NCBI GenBank assembly: GCA_903861055.1
Contig: CAIOSU010000034.1
Coordinates: 1-12,084, forward strand
Length of the DNA: 12,084 nt
DNA from: an uncultured bacterium
GTDB lineage: Bacteria; Bacteroidota; Bacteroidia; Chitinophagales; CAIOSU01
Direction of reading: 5' to 3'
The position numbers and the translations under genes were made by a program. The notes under the pieces were generated by a model. That model had not been told where the DNA came from, searched no databases, and saw nothing but the letters and a program-made list of their open reading frames with translations. Of this stretch, positions 1 to 7,148 are shown one piece after another. Within the stretch, counting starts at the first letter, position 1. The number at the start of each line of letters is the position of its first letter.

Positions 1-302
1 CGGATAATGCGGCGGCTGCGCACATCAAACAATTCTTGGAAAACGATTACGTCCAAATCATCTTTAATCAAATGTTCGGGTAGTAGGCGCGCGCGCTTAA
101 TGGGTCCTTGGCGCACCGGCAACAGCAGGCGGGGCAACATTTTTATGTTGTATGACAAGATGCGTATCTCGCCTGGGGCGCGCACGGCCAATGCTGGTAT
201 ATCTTGCGAAACTATTTCAAGGGTTTGCGCATGGTGCGTGAGCGAAAGTAGCAAAAGCATCGAAAAAATGAGCAAGCTGCGGGGAATGTTTTTCATAGCC
301 AT
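1..302 (-). CDS. Secreted EEP-fold phosphodiesterase (sphingomyelinase-like), 5' part only
   Basis: N-terminal 100 codons of a minus-strand gene that runs off the left edge. A signal peptide (hydrophobic run LLIFSMLLLLSL, probable cleavage near HHA|Q) is followed by a typical start of the endonuclease/exonuclease/phosphatase fold: RILSYNIKML with the conserved Asn, then DDLDVIVFQELFD with the metal-binding Glu. The ML after SYNIK, the RARLL segment and QELFD followed by RR resemble bacterial sphingomyelinase C-like members more than exonuclease III; that sub-family call is from memory. It should cleave phosphodiesters outside the cytoplasm, with Mg2+. Two in-frame ATGs exist, at 302 (MAMKN) and 296 (MKN); neither has a clear Shine-Dalgarno, so the start is open by two codons. 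It is divergent from the TonB receptor gene across 276 bp. Substrate (phospholipid, nucleic acid or other) cannot be decided from this part. Confidence 0.8.
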   Translation of the reverse strand, partial: MAMKNIPRSLLIFSMLLLLSLTHHAQTLEIVSQDIPALAVRAPGEIRILSYNIKMLPRLLLPVRQGPIKRARLLPEHLIKDDLDVIVFQELFDVRSRRII

Positions 303-376
303 CTAATATACACGGAGATTGTAAGACGGTGAAAAAATGAAGAGTAAAAGTTCATTATTGTTCTATTCTCTTCTGT

Positions 377-522
377 AATAGGTGGATAACCAAGGTTAAC
401 AAACGGGCACTTGGCATTAAGTAATTTCACCTATGTAGCCTGAAAGCATTGCAAGGCCTATTTTATATCGCTTTTGTGTTATTGGGCGCAGTGTTAAACG
501 TTCATTAATTTATCCACCTATT
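377..522. promoter_or_regulatory. Mirrored 13-bp element in the divergent control region
   Basis: The 13-mer AATAGGTGGATAA at 377-389 is repeated as its exact reverse complement TTATCCACCTATT at 510-522, with 120 bp between. Read toward each flanking gene, both copies have the same orientation: the right copy ends 56 bp before the receptor ATG, the left copy ends 74 bp before the phosphodiesterase ATG. The right copy overlaps the first bases of a possible -33 TTG (521-523). This arrangement fits a binding site for one regulator acting on both genes. Each copy also contains TTATCCACC, one base from the DnaA box TTATCCACA, so DnaA binding is an alternative. The rest of 303-578 shows no gene. 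Confidence 0.55.
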
Positions 523-552
523 GTGCTTACTAACAGGTAATTGTTAAATTTG
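521..552 (+). promoter_or_regulatory. Probable Bacteroidota promoter of the TonB receptor gene
   Basis: A -7 box TAAATTTG (545-552) fits the Bacteroidota consensus TAnnTTTG exactly. A TTG at 521-523 lies 21 bp upstream, within the usual spacing for the -33 element. Transcription would begin near 556-560, about 20 bases before the ATG at 579. The 13-bp mirrored element abuts the -33 side, a position suited to a regulator. Confidence 0.5.
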
Positions 553-578
553 CCCCCGTTTTCATCTGAACACCAAGT

Positions 579-3353
579 ATGTTTCAATCAAGGTTATTTT
601 ACACCGCTGTGTTGCTTATCACCTCGCTGGCGGTCTTTGCTCAAACTGGCACTATCAAGGGTTATATTTCCGATTCGGCCAGCAACCAATCAATGGTTAA
701 CGTAGTGGTGTTTCTGGAAAAAACAGAAATAAGCACCATTAGTAACATCGATGGCTCTTTTGAATTGACCAACGTGCCAGTTGGCAGATACGTAATTGTT
801 GCTCAAACCGACTTGTATAACGATTTGGCAATCAGCATTGAGGTAAAATCTGGCGACAACGACTTGGGTACCATTAAGCTTATCAATCGCGAAGGGGGCA
901 CCGATTTGCTTTCGGCCGAAGACATCATTCCTACGGTAAGTTTGAGCGAAAACGACTTGCGCGGCGATGGCGCGCAAAACGTATCTGGTTTACTTACCGC
1001 CTCTCGCGATGTGTATATCAACACCGCAGCTTTTGTATTTGGCAGCTACCGCTATCGCATACGTGGATATGATGGCGAAAATACCGATGTTTTTTTGGAT
1101 AACTTACCCATGAACGACCTTGAAGATGGCCGCGCATACTGGAACCAGTGGGGTGGCTTAAACGATGTGTTTCGCAGCCGCGAAAACGAAATTGGGCTAA
1201 ACCCAGTTGATTTTACGTTTGGCGGTGTCGGTGGCTCATCGGGTATACAAACAGGTGCCGCATCGCAGCGCAAGCAATACCGTATTTCGTATGCGGCAAG
1301 CAATCGTACTTACACCAACCGCTTAATGGCTACCTACTCGACAGGCTTACTACCAAAGGGCTGGGCGGTTTCGCTTTCTGCATCGCGCCGCTGGGCCAAA
1401 GAAGGCTATGTAGATGGCACTAGCTATGATGCGTGGTCGTACTTTGCGGCTGTTGAGAAGGTAATTAATAACCACAGCATTAACCTTACTATTTTTGGTG
1501 CCCCAACTAATCGTGGCAAAACATCGCCTACTTTACAAGAAGCGTACAACATTACCGGTAGCAATTTCTACAACCCAAATTGGGGCTACCAAAATGGTGT
1601 GAAACGCAACAGTGATATTGTGCACAGCCATTTGCCAACCATTATTTTGAGTCATGTTTGGAAAATTGACGAGAAAAGTAAGTTGTCTACTTCTTTCGGG
1701 TATCAATTTGGTCAAAACGGCAGCACCACCCTCAACTGGTACAATGCGCCCGACCCACGCCCCGATTACTATCGCAACTTGCCTAGCTACATAACCGACT
1801 CGACGCTGCAGGATCAGGCGCTACAGAACTATACCGAGAACCCAGAATTGCTTCAGTTGGACTGGAATAGGTTTTATAGTGTAAATGCCAATAGCATCGA
1901 AACCGTAGAAAACTATAATGGCACTGGCCGTGATACTACTGTAAACCTTTCGCGCTATATCATCGAAGACCGCCGTTACGACAAAAAACGCGTCAGCGCA
2001 AACATATTGTTTGAGCATAAATTTAGCGATCGTTTTATTTTGCAATCGGGTGCCAGCTATGTGTGGCAGCGCACTTACAACTTTAAGGTTATTGACGATT
2101 TATTGGGAGGAGATCTGTTTTTTGATGTCAATCAATTTGCCGAGCGTGACTTTGTAAACGATCCGAATGCCGTTCAAAACGACCTAGAAAACCCCAACCG
2201 CCTGCTAAAAGTAGGAGATCGTTACGGGTATGACTATAACATTACAGTAAGTAAAACCACCGCCTGGGTGCAGGGTATTGCCAACCTGAGTAATTGGGAG
2301 TTGTTTGGTGCAGCAAATATTTCGCATAGCCAATTTTACCGAACCGGAAACTACCGTAGTGGCTTGTTCCCGGATGACTCAAAAGGTGATGGCGAAAAGC
2401 TAAGTTTTGTGAATTATGGCGTTAAGGGCGGTGCTACCTACAAAATTAATGGTCGTAACTATTTGATTGCAAACGGAAGCTACATGACCAGGGCACCGTA
2501 TGCCAAAAATGCCTACATACAACCCCGCACTCGTAATCAAATAGTTGATAACCTACAAAATGAGCAGATTTACTCTTTTGAAGGCGGCTATTTGCTAAAA
2601 GCGCCTAAATTTAAGGCCCGAGCCATATTTTACTACACTCAGTTTCTTGACGGCACCGATACGTATAGTTTCTATTACGATTTGGAACGCAACTTCGTAA
2701 ACGTGGCATTAACTAATATTGACAGGCGTCACTTGGGTGGTGAGTTTGCCATTGAGGCACAAATTTTTACTGGGTTCAAAATTTCTGCCGTTTCGGCCAT
2801 TGGGCAAAACATTTATACCAGTCGTCAAAGTGCTACTATAACGCTTGACAACAGTGCCGAAATTTTGGCTCGCGACCTTACTATTTATTCAAAGAACTTT
2901 TTTGTAGCTAATGGGCCGCAGTTTGCCAATAGTTTAGGGTTTCACTACAATTCATCAAAGTTTTTTGCAAACCTTTATGTGAACTACTTCGACCGTATTT
3001 TTATTGATTACAACAGGGTGCGCCGCACAGAAGAGGCGGTAGATTTGGTTGAACCGGGCTCTCAGTTGTGGAACGATATATTGCAGCAGCAAGAGATGGA
3101 CGGGCAGTTTACCGTTGACATTTTTGGTGGTACTTCGTTCAAGGTAAACGATTGGATTAAAAAATTGGAGCGCAGCACTTATTTGTACCTTACAGTGGGT
3201 GTTAACAATATTTTGAATAACCGGAAGTTTATAACAGGTGGCTTTGAACAGACCCGCTTGGACTACTCAGGCAACAACGTAAACAAGTTTCCGCCCAATT
3301 ATTTTTATGCATATGGTGTCAACTTTTTTATCAGCGCAAGCTTAAAGTTTTAA
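579..3353 (+). CDS. TonB-dependent outer-membrane receptor with CarboxypepD_reg-like domain
   Basis: A 924-residue outer-membrane receptor that should import a ligand using TonB-ExbBD energy. The signal peptide covers residues 1-21 (cleavage FA|Q). Residues about 23-100 form a carboxypeptidase-regulatory-like beta-sandwich (GTIKGYISD, then GSFELTNVPVGRY), as in Bacteroidota receptors. The plug follows at about 120-235 and includes RIRGYDGENTDVFLDNLP and a Gly-rich FGGVGGSSGIQTG. The remainder is the beta-barrel, rich in alternating aromatic residues, and the protein ends in a terminal strand with a C-terminal Phe (FFISASLKF), the usual outer-membrane assembly signal. There is no SusD gene beside it; its partner is the lipoprotein gene 66 bp downstream, which it may be co-transcribed with. 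The ligand is not evident. The ATG at 579 is favoured by the signal peptide and the promoter position. Confidence 0.93.
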   Translation: MFQSRLFYTAVLLITSLAVFAQTGTIKGYISDSASNQSMVNVVVFLEKTEISTISNIDGSFELTNVPVGRYVIVAQTDLYNDLAISIEVKSGDNDLGTIKLINREGGTDLLSAEDIIPTVSLSENDLRGDGAQNVSGLLTASRDVYINTAAFVFGSYRYRIRGYDGENTDVFLDNLPMNDLEDGRAYWNQWGGLNDVFRSRENEIGLNPVDFTFGGVGGSSGIQTGAASQRKQYRISYAASNRTYTNRLMATYSTGLLPKGWAVSLSASRRWAKEGYVDGTSYDAWSYFAAVEKVINNHSINLTIFGAPTNRGKTSPTLQEAYNITGSNFYNPNWGYQNGVKRNSDIVHSHLPTIILSHVWKIDEKSKLSTSFGYQFGQNGSTTLNWYNAPDPRPDYYRNLPSYITDSTLQDQALQNYTENPELLQLDWNRFYSVNANSIETVENYNGTGRDTTVNLSRYIIEDRRYDKKRVSANILFEHKFSDRFILQSGASYVWQRTYNFKVIDDLLGGDLFFDVNQFAERDFVNDPNAVQNDLENPNRLLKVGDRYGYDYNITVSKTTAWVQGIANLSNWELFGAANISHSQFYRTGNYRSGLFPDDSKGDGEKLSFVNYGVKGGATYKINGRNYLIANGSYMTRAPYAKNAYIQPRTRNQIVDNLQNEQIYSFEGGYLLKAPKFKARAIFYYTQFLDGTDTYSFYYDLERNFVNVALTNIDRRHLGGEFAIEAQIFTGFKISAVSAIGQNIYTSRQSATITLDNSAEILARDLTIYSKNFFVANGPQFANSLGFHYNSSKFFANLYVNYFDRIFIDYNRVRRTEEAVDLVEPGSQLWNDILQQQEMDGQFTVDIFGGTSFKVNDWIKKLERSTYLYLTVGVNNILNNRKFITGGFEQTRLDYSGNNVNKFPPNYFYAYGVNFFISASLKF

Positions 3354-3419
3354 CCAACGGATAAAACAGCATTAACATTACTAGTCTTAAATTTATTTTT
3401 ACTCGATACCCCAAATACA

Positions 3420-4754
3420 ATGAACATACAAAAACGTTTCTTCGGTTTGCTAATGTTAGCGGCTATGTTTGCTACCAGTGGTTGTGTTAAAGACGATTTT
3501 GATACACCTGATAACAATGGTTGCCTTGACGAGGGACTTACGGCCAACATTACCATTGCAGATCTTAAAAGCCGCTACATAAGCGGTAACCTCAAAATTA
3601 CCGATACTTTAATCATACAAGGGGTGGTAATTTCTAGCGACCAAAACGGCAATTTCTACAAAGAGTTGGTTATTCAAGACGCCACTGGTGGTATTTTGTT
3701 GCTCATTGACCAAACCAACATGTATACCGACTACCCAGTGGGCAGGCAGGTATATGTAAATGTATTGAACCTATACATGAGCAATTATGGCGGAGTGATT
3801 CAGGTAGGTGCCTCTATCAACCCGGATGATAATAGCTTGGAGCGCATACCGCAATCGTTGTTAACGGATATCATTAAAAAAGGGGCCTGCAACCAAAATG
3901 TTACCCCACTAGAAATTACTGCTAGCCAACTCGACCCGGTTATACACCAAAGTACTTTGATTAAATTGGTGAGTGTGAAAATGGCCGATAACGATGCTGG
4001 TGTTAGCTGGGCTACCGTTGGAGGCAGCTCTGCCCGTAACCGCACTATAGCCGATTGTAACAATGGCGCCCTTATTGCCCGCACCAGCGATTTTGCCAAA
4101 TTTGCAGGCTCGCTTACACCAACCGAGCGTTTCAATATTACGGGCGTTTACAGCGTGTTTAATAGCGATAAGCAGTTCAAGTTCCGCAGCCTCGATGATA
4201 TAGAGGTTACCCCTAGTGCTACTTGCCCATGTATCGAGATTATTGGCCCAGTAAACGGTACTACCCGTTTTCATATTGACGACATCAGGATATTTGATTC
4301 ATCGCAAGATTTATTGCTTGAAGGTTTTACCAGTACTTCTGGCACCATAAACCTTGCAGGCTGGAAAAACATTACCCAAATTGGTAACCTACCTTGGGTA
4401 AGCAACAGTGGTGGCGGACAAGTATACGCCAAGATTTCAGTTTACAACACAGGTCAGCCAGAGGTAGCTACTTGGTTAATTACTCCAGCAATAACAGTAT
4501 CTGGCAATAGCGAAACCTTGACCTTTACCACCCAAGATGCTTATGACGACGGTGCCGCTTTGGAAGTGTTGGTTTCTACTGACTATGATGGTGGCAACAA
4601 CCCCGAGAACTTTACCTGGACCAAACTTTGCCCTACCATAGCTGGTGGCGATGCCAATGGCTTTGGCGCTAGTTTTGTGCCTTCTGGCAATGTCGATATT
4701 TCTGGCTTTACAGGTACCACATATGTTGCATGGCGCTACAAAGGCCAAAATTAA
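3420..4754 (+). CDS. DUF5689 domain surface lipoprotein, unusual C-terminal domain
   Basis: A 444-residue lipoprotein. The N-terminus has a hydrophobic segment and lipobox TSGC (Cys22). The next residues are V-K-D-D, matching the K-(D/E)2 export signal that sends Bacteroidota lipoproteins to the cell surface. Residues about 41-268 look like a DUF5689 domain; GVVISSD...FYKELVIQDATGGILLLID resembles an OB-fold as found with secreted nucleases (inference). Residues about 293-444 resemble the jelly-roll called 'choice-of-anchor J' (LLLEGF, WLITPAI, LEVLVSTDYDGG, GTTYVAWRYKG). In that family the domain usually ends with a strand like TTxxIDDIRI. Here the protein stops right after YKGQN, while GTTRFHIDDIRIF sits before the domain (residues 280-292). 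The gene is downstream of the TonB receptor and is probably its surface partner. A terminator follows at 4799. Confidence 0.82.
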   Translation: MNIQKRFFGLLMLAAMFATSGCVKDDFDTPDNNGCLDEGLTANITIADLKSRYISGNLKITDTLIIQGVVISSDQNGNFYKELVIQDATGGILLLIDQTNMYTDYPVGRQVYVNVLNLYMSNYGGVIQVGASINPDDNSLERIPQSLLTDIIKKGACNQNVTPLEITASQLDPVIHQSTLIKLVSVKMADNDAGVSWATVGGSSARNRTIADCNNGALIARTSDFAKFAGSLTPTERFNITGVYSVFNSDKQFKFRSLDDIEVTPSATCPCIEIIGPVNGTTRFHIDDIRIFDSSQDLLLEGFTSTSGTINLAGWKNITQIGNLPWVSNSGGGQVYAKISVYNTGQPEVATWLITPAITVSGNSETLTFTTQDAYDDGAALEVLVSTDYDGGNNPENFTWTKLCPTIAGGDANGFGASFVPSGNVDISGFTGTTYVAWRYKGQN

Positions 4755-4798
4755 GATGCCGTTAGTTTATTAATGATTACCTGCTATCCTTTTATAAA

Positions 4799-4830
4799 AA
4801 ACGCCCCAATGATAACTCGTTGGGGCGTTT
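4799..4830. terminator. Bidirectional intrinsic terminator between convergent genes
   Basis: A perfect 11-bp stem pairs AAACGCCCCAA (4799-4809) with TTGGGGCGTTT (4820-4830) around a 10-base loop. On the plus strand it is followed by GATTTTTAT. On the minus strand the stem runs into six T's. It lies between the ends of the lipoprotein gene (4754) and the Smr gene (4856), so it can serve both. Confidence 0.88.
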
Positions 4831-4855
4831 GATTTTTATAAAATGCTAGTAGTAT

Positions 4856-5644
4856 TTAGAAGAACACCTCCGTAGCACCAAAGCCATACTGCGGAGCATA
4901 GCAGGGGCCATACGAGCGCACATGCGGGTGCTTTTGCAATAGCGCGTAAAGCTCCTTTTTAAGCTTGCCAGTGCCTACTCCATGTATAAATACCATATAG
5001 TGCAGTCCGTTGGCTATCGCTAAGTCTAGCTGCTTATTAAAAGTATTTAACTGCACATGGAACTTCTCGCCCGACGACAAGCTGCCATCGTCTTTCATAA
5101 TGGCCTCAAAATGCAAGTCTACTTCAAAGCGCGTGGTGCTGATGCTGGTTTTTTCCCCCGATGGGGTATTTTCAAGCATGTACATGCGCAGCAATTCGGT
5201 GTCTATTGCCAGCGGTTTTTTAGCAACTGGAGGGGCCGGCTTGCTGGTTTTGGGCAGCCAAAGCTCGTATTGATAGGCCGGTGCATCAAAGTACTCGTGG
5301 TGCTTAAGTTGCAGTAGGTTTTTGGGTTTAGGTCGTATACTCTTTTCAAAATGTTCCGTTTTGCCTTGCCATAAAACATGGCAACGCAGGTTTATCACGG
5401 GCTGGTCGGCCAGTTTCATAAAATCCAGATCGGTTATTACAATGCAGTCGCCAGCCGATACATTTCCTTCAAACCCTTCGGCCCATTCTTTGTCCAGTTC
5501 TAGGTCAAAATCATAGTATACTGTTTCGGCCAATTGGTTAACGAGATATAGGGTATACATATGCAGCGTGCCCGCTACATCATATCGAGGTACAAAGGCT
5601 AAGTAGAAGCCTTGGGGTTTGGGGTTTGGGGTAGGATTAGCCAT
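4856..5644 (-). CDS. Smr-domain protein (DUF2027/Smr type), apparently short at the N-terminus
   Basis: A 262-residue cytoplasmic protein. Residues about 12-130 (GFYLAFVPR, YTLYLVNQ, DCIVITDLDF) resemble the region that precedes Smr in Bacteroidota DUF2027 proteins. A Pro/Lys linker (131-147) leads to a C-terminal Smr domain (about 173-262) with VDLH at 175-178, IHGVGTG at 220-226 and YGFGAT at 253-258. Smr domains are nucleases or nucleic-acid binders linked to MutS2 and ribosome rescue; the role of this subfamily is not established. From memory, relatives are about 330-360 residues and carry an extra N-terminal beta-rich domain that is missing here. The first codons (ANPTPNPKPQ) are encoded by three tandem 7-bp repeats. 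Upstream the frame stays open for about 33 codons but shows no conserved sequence and no ATG, so the ATG at 5644 is kept with some doubt. Confidence 0.82.
   Translation of the reverse strand: MANPTPNPKPQGFYLAFVPRYDVAGTLHMYTLYLVNQLAETVYYDFDLELDKEWAEGFEGNVSAGDCIVITDLDFMKLADQPVINLRCHVLWQGKTEHFEKSIRPKPKNLLQLKHHEYFDAPAYQYELWLPKTSKPAPPVAKKPLAIDTELLRMYMLENTPSGEKTSISTTRFEVDLHFEAIMKDDGSLSSGEKFHVQLNTFNKQLDLAIANGLHYMVFIHGVGTGKLKKELYALLQKHPHVRSYGPCYAPQYGFGATEVFF
5612..5632. repeat. Three perfect heptanucleotide repeats in the 5' end of the Smr gene
   Basis: TTGGGGT occurs three times head to tail at 5612, 5619 and 5626. On the coding (minus) strand this reads ACCCCAA and encodes the Pro-rich residues 5-11 of the Smr protein. 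A change of one copy would shift the reading frame. The plus strand has three GGGG runs 3 bases apart, so local G-rich structure is possible. Confidence 0.85.
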
Positions 5645-5690
5645 TTTAGTGAAACCATAACAAGTGTTAGCACTGCTATGTTCAAGGCTG

Positions 5691-5698
5691 CAAAGGTA
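5691..5698 (-). promoter_or_regulatory. Possible -7 box of the Smr gene
   Basis: On the minus strand TACCTTTG matches TAnnTTTG exactly, 46 bp before the ATG at 5644. No TTG is present at the expected -33 distance, so this is tentative. Confidence 0.3.
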
Positions 5699-6002
5699 AG
5701 GCTTGTAAGGCAGGTTTTTTAACGTAGAAAAGTAGTTGCGTGGCGCATTGCTGTTTATGGCATCGGCCTAATCGTCAAAAGTTAATTCATTACAGGAGCT
5801 GGTGCTTTTAATCCTTCTAAGGCTTAAACCATATATGCCTAGCGCATTGCAGCATTCGCATTTGTTTTACAAAATCGCACCAACGCACAATGCAGGCTTT
5901 AGCATGAAATATTGAGCTAAAGCTCGTAAAACGGCCTGTAATTCAATCAAAAAAACTACTTTTAAGGTAAGTTATCAAACCTAAAAAGGGCATAGTAAGA
6001 AC
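5699..6002. other. Intergenic stretch with nested inverted repeats, no gene seen
   Basis: No convincing gene lies between the Smr gene and the membrane-protein gene, which diverge here. Two inverted repeats stand out. The outer one is ATTACAGG (5789-5796) with CCTGTAAT (5935-5942). The inner one is GCTTTAGC (5896-5903) with GCTAAAGC (5916-5923) around 12 bases, which could form a hairpin. No T-run follows the hairpin, so it is not a standard terminator. A short open frame of about 49 codons crosses the region but has no early start codon and no ribosome binding site. Confidence 0.45.
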
Positions 6003-6650
6003 ATGGATATATTCACGGAGCGCGACCTAGTGCATTGCCAGCCGCCCATTGTGTTTACCAAACCTTGGTTTGCACGGGGCTGGGTAATAGGTGCATTTTG
6101 GGCCAGTGTGGTTACGGCTTATGTGGTTTGCAGTTATTTTCTGTTGGGTGGTGTCATGCGCATTTGGTTGGTTTTGGCTGGCTTGTTATGGGTTTTCACG
6201 TTCATAAAGTACCTAAAAGGGGTTAGGTTTATCGAAGTTTCGGGCGAAGTGGTGCGCGTATTTGCCAGTGATAGGGTAACACCCATTGGCGAAATCCCGT
6301 TTGAGCGCATGACGTTGGTGCAAGACATCAACGAAATCTATTTCATCCGCAAGGCAAAATTTACGGGAGGTTTTTCGTTAAAGAAGGTGTATTGGAAGAA
6401 TGATTGGGAGCATATGAACCTGATTTTCAGAACCAATGCTTCGTATATAATGAACAACTACAACCAAATGAGCCACGGGGGCTTTGACTCACTGCCCACC
6501 ATCTTGCCATCTTCGCAGTCAAGGGGCAGGGGCTTTGGGGTGTTCGGTGCTGCAGTTTACGTTTATGAAATGCTTATTGGAGTATTGTTGTGGTTGCCTT
6601 TTAATGCGTTAATGACGGAGCAAAAAACTACCCAAAGGCCAAATAATTGA
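6003..6650 (+). CDS. Hypothetical membrane protein with three predicted helices
   Basis: A 215-residue protein I do not recognise. Two hydrophobic helices are visible near the N-terminus (about 27-49 and 52-71), separated by only two or three residues, so they form a tight hairpin. A soluble segment of about 105 residues follows (72-177; beta-prone, containing RFIEVSGEVVRVF, IPFERMTLV and IYFIRKAKF). A third hydrophobic stretch lies at about 178-203, before a short polar tail. A helix hairpin followed by a beta-rich segment with an 'I.F..I..V' pattern is reminiscent of bacterial PH-like membrane proteins, but the similarity is too weak to name. The ATG at 6003 is the first in frame. It is transcribed alone, away from the Smr gene, with no clear terminator after it. 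Confidence 0.7.
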   Translation: MDIFTERDLVHCQPPIVFTKPWFARGWVIGAFWASVVTAYVVCSYFLLGGVMRIWLVLAGLLWVFTFIKYLKGVRFIEVSGEVVRVFASDRVTPIGEIPFERMTLVQDINEIYFIRKAKFTGGFSLKKVYWKNDWEHMNLIFRTNASYIMNNYNQMSHGGFDSLPTILPSSQSRGRGFGVFGAAVYVYEMLIGVLLWLPFNALMTEQKTTQRPNN

Positions 6651-7087
6651 TGTATAGCATTGAGGTTAGCTTTAGAATAATACCGCTGCACTGCTGAGCC
6701 ATCTTATGGTAAACCCATGCTAGCGAATCGGTTTTATTAATGGGCCATTTTAGTACGTTTCGGCTTGATTCAGGACCCTGTTTTTATTCAAAGGTAAAAG
6801 GTCATCAATTAGGGCTTTTTCGTGTGTGAATAGTTGTTAAACAAGCAAAAATAATTATTATTAAATGTTAATGTATTTTTGGCATCGTGAACTTTTTTGG
6901 CCAGAGATAGATGACGGTTTGCGTGTAAAGCATAGACCCAGAAACTACCGCTAATACTTTAAAAAGTACACGACAAAACCCCAAAGGTTAGGCATAAAAC
7001 TTAAGCTGGCTGCTGGGACTCGAGACTCAAGACCGTACTCCCGCATAAGGCCAAAGATTTGTAGTTTTGTGAAAGTGTATAACAGCC
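6651..7087. other. Gene-free stretch before the LOG operon
   Basis: No supported gene. An AT-rich patch at 6845-6880 contains TATTTTTG (6874-6881), an exact -7-type match, but without a TTG at the right distance. Nearer the operon, TAGTTTTG (7062-7069) is another exact TAnnTTTG match, about 80 bp before the LOG ATG and also lacking a good -33. If used, it would place the heptad array at 7088-7143 inside the 5' untranslated region. Two or three degenerate heptads (GACTCGA at 7017, GACTCAA at 7024, GACCGTA at 7031) lie in between. A 27- to 29-codon frame from 6865/6871 to 6954 is too short to call. Confidence 0.4.
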
Positions 7088-7143
7088 ATGGACTGTGGAC
7101 TATCGCCTGAGGCGAGACAAGTATAGACCATGGACCATTGACC
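7088..7143. repeat. Degenerate heptanucleotide array before the LOG gene
   Basis: Eight consecutive 7-bp units keep the same phase. Good units are ATGGACT (7088), GTGGACT (7095), ATAGACC (7123), ATGGACC (7130) and ATTGACC (7137). The three central units (7102-7122) are degenerate and contain the dyad TCGCCT-G-AGGCGA (7103-7115). The array ends 5 bp before the ATG at 7149. An upstream GTG (7095) would give a longer protein, but its first residues would merely translate this array. Confidence 0.75.
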
Positions 7144-7148
7144 AACAC

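Noticed and set aside
7..306. Plus-strand open frame of 99 codons at the left edge
   Set aside because: It is antisense to the phosphodiesterase, whose minus-strand translation has a signal peptide and EEP motifs; the plus-strand product is basic and featureless.
6790..6803. Pair of 7-bp units AAAGGTA and AAAGGTC
   Set aside because: Only two imperfect copies; could be chance, so not counted among the heptad arrays.
6865..6954. Short plus-strand frame of 27-29 codons with protein-like composition (LFWPEIDDGLRV)
   Set aside because: Too short, no ribosome binding site, and the opposite strand looks equally protein-like; not enough to call a gene.
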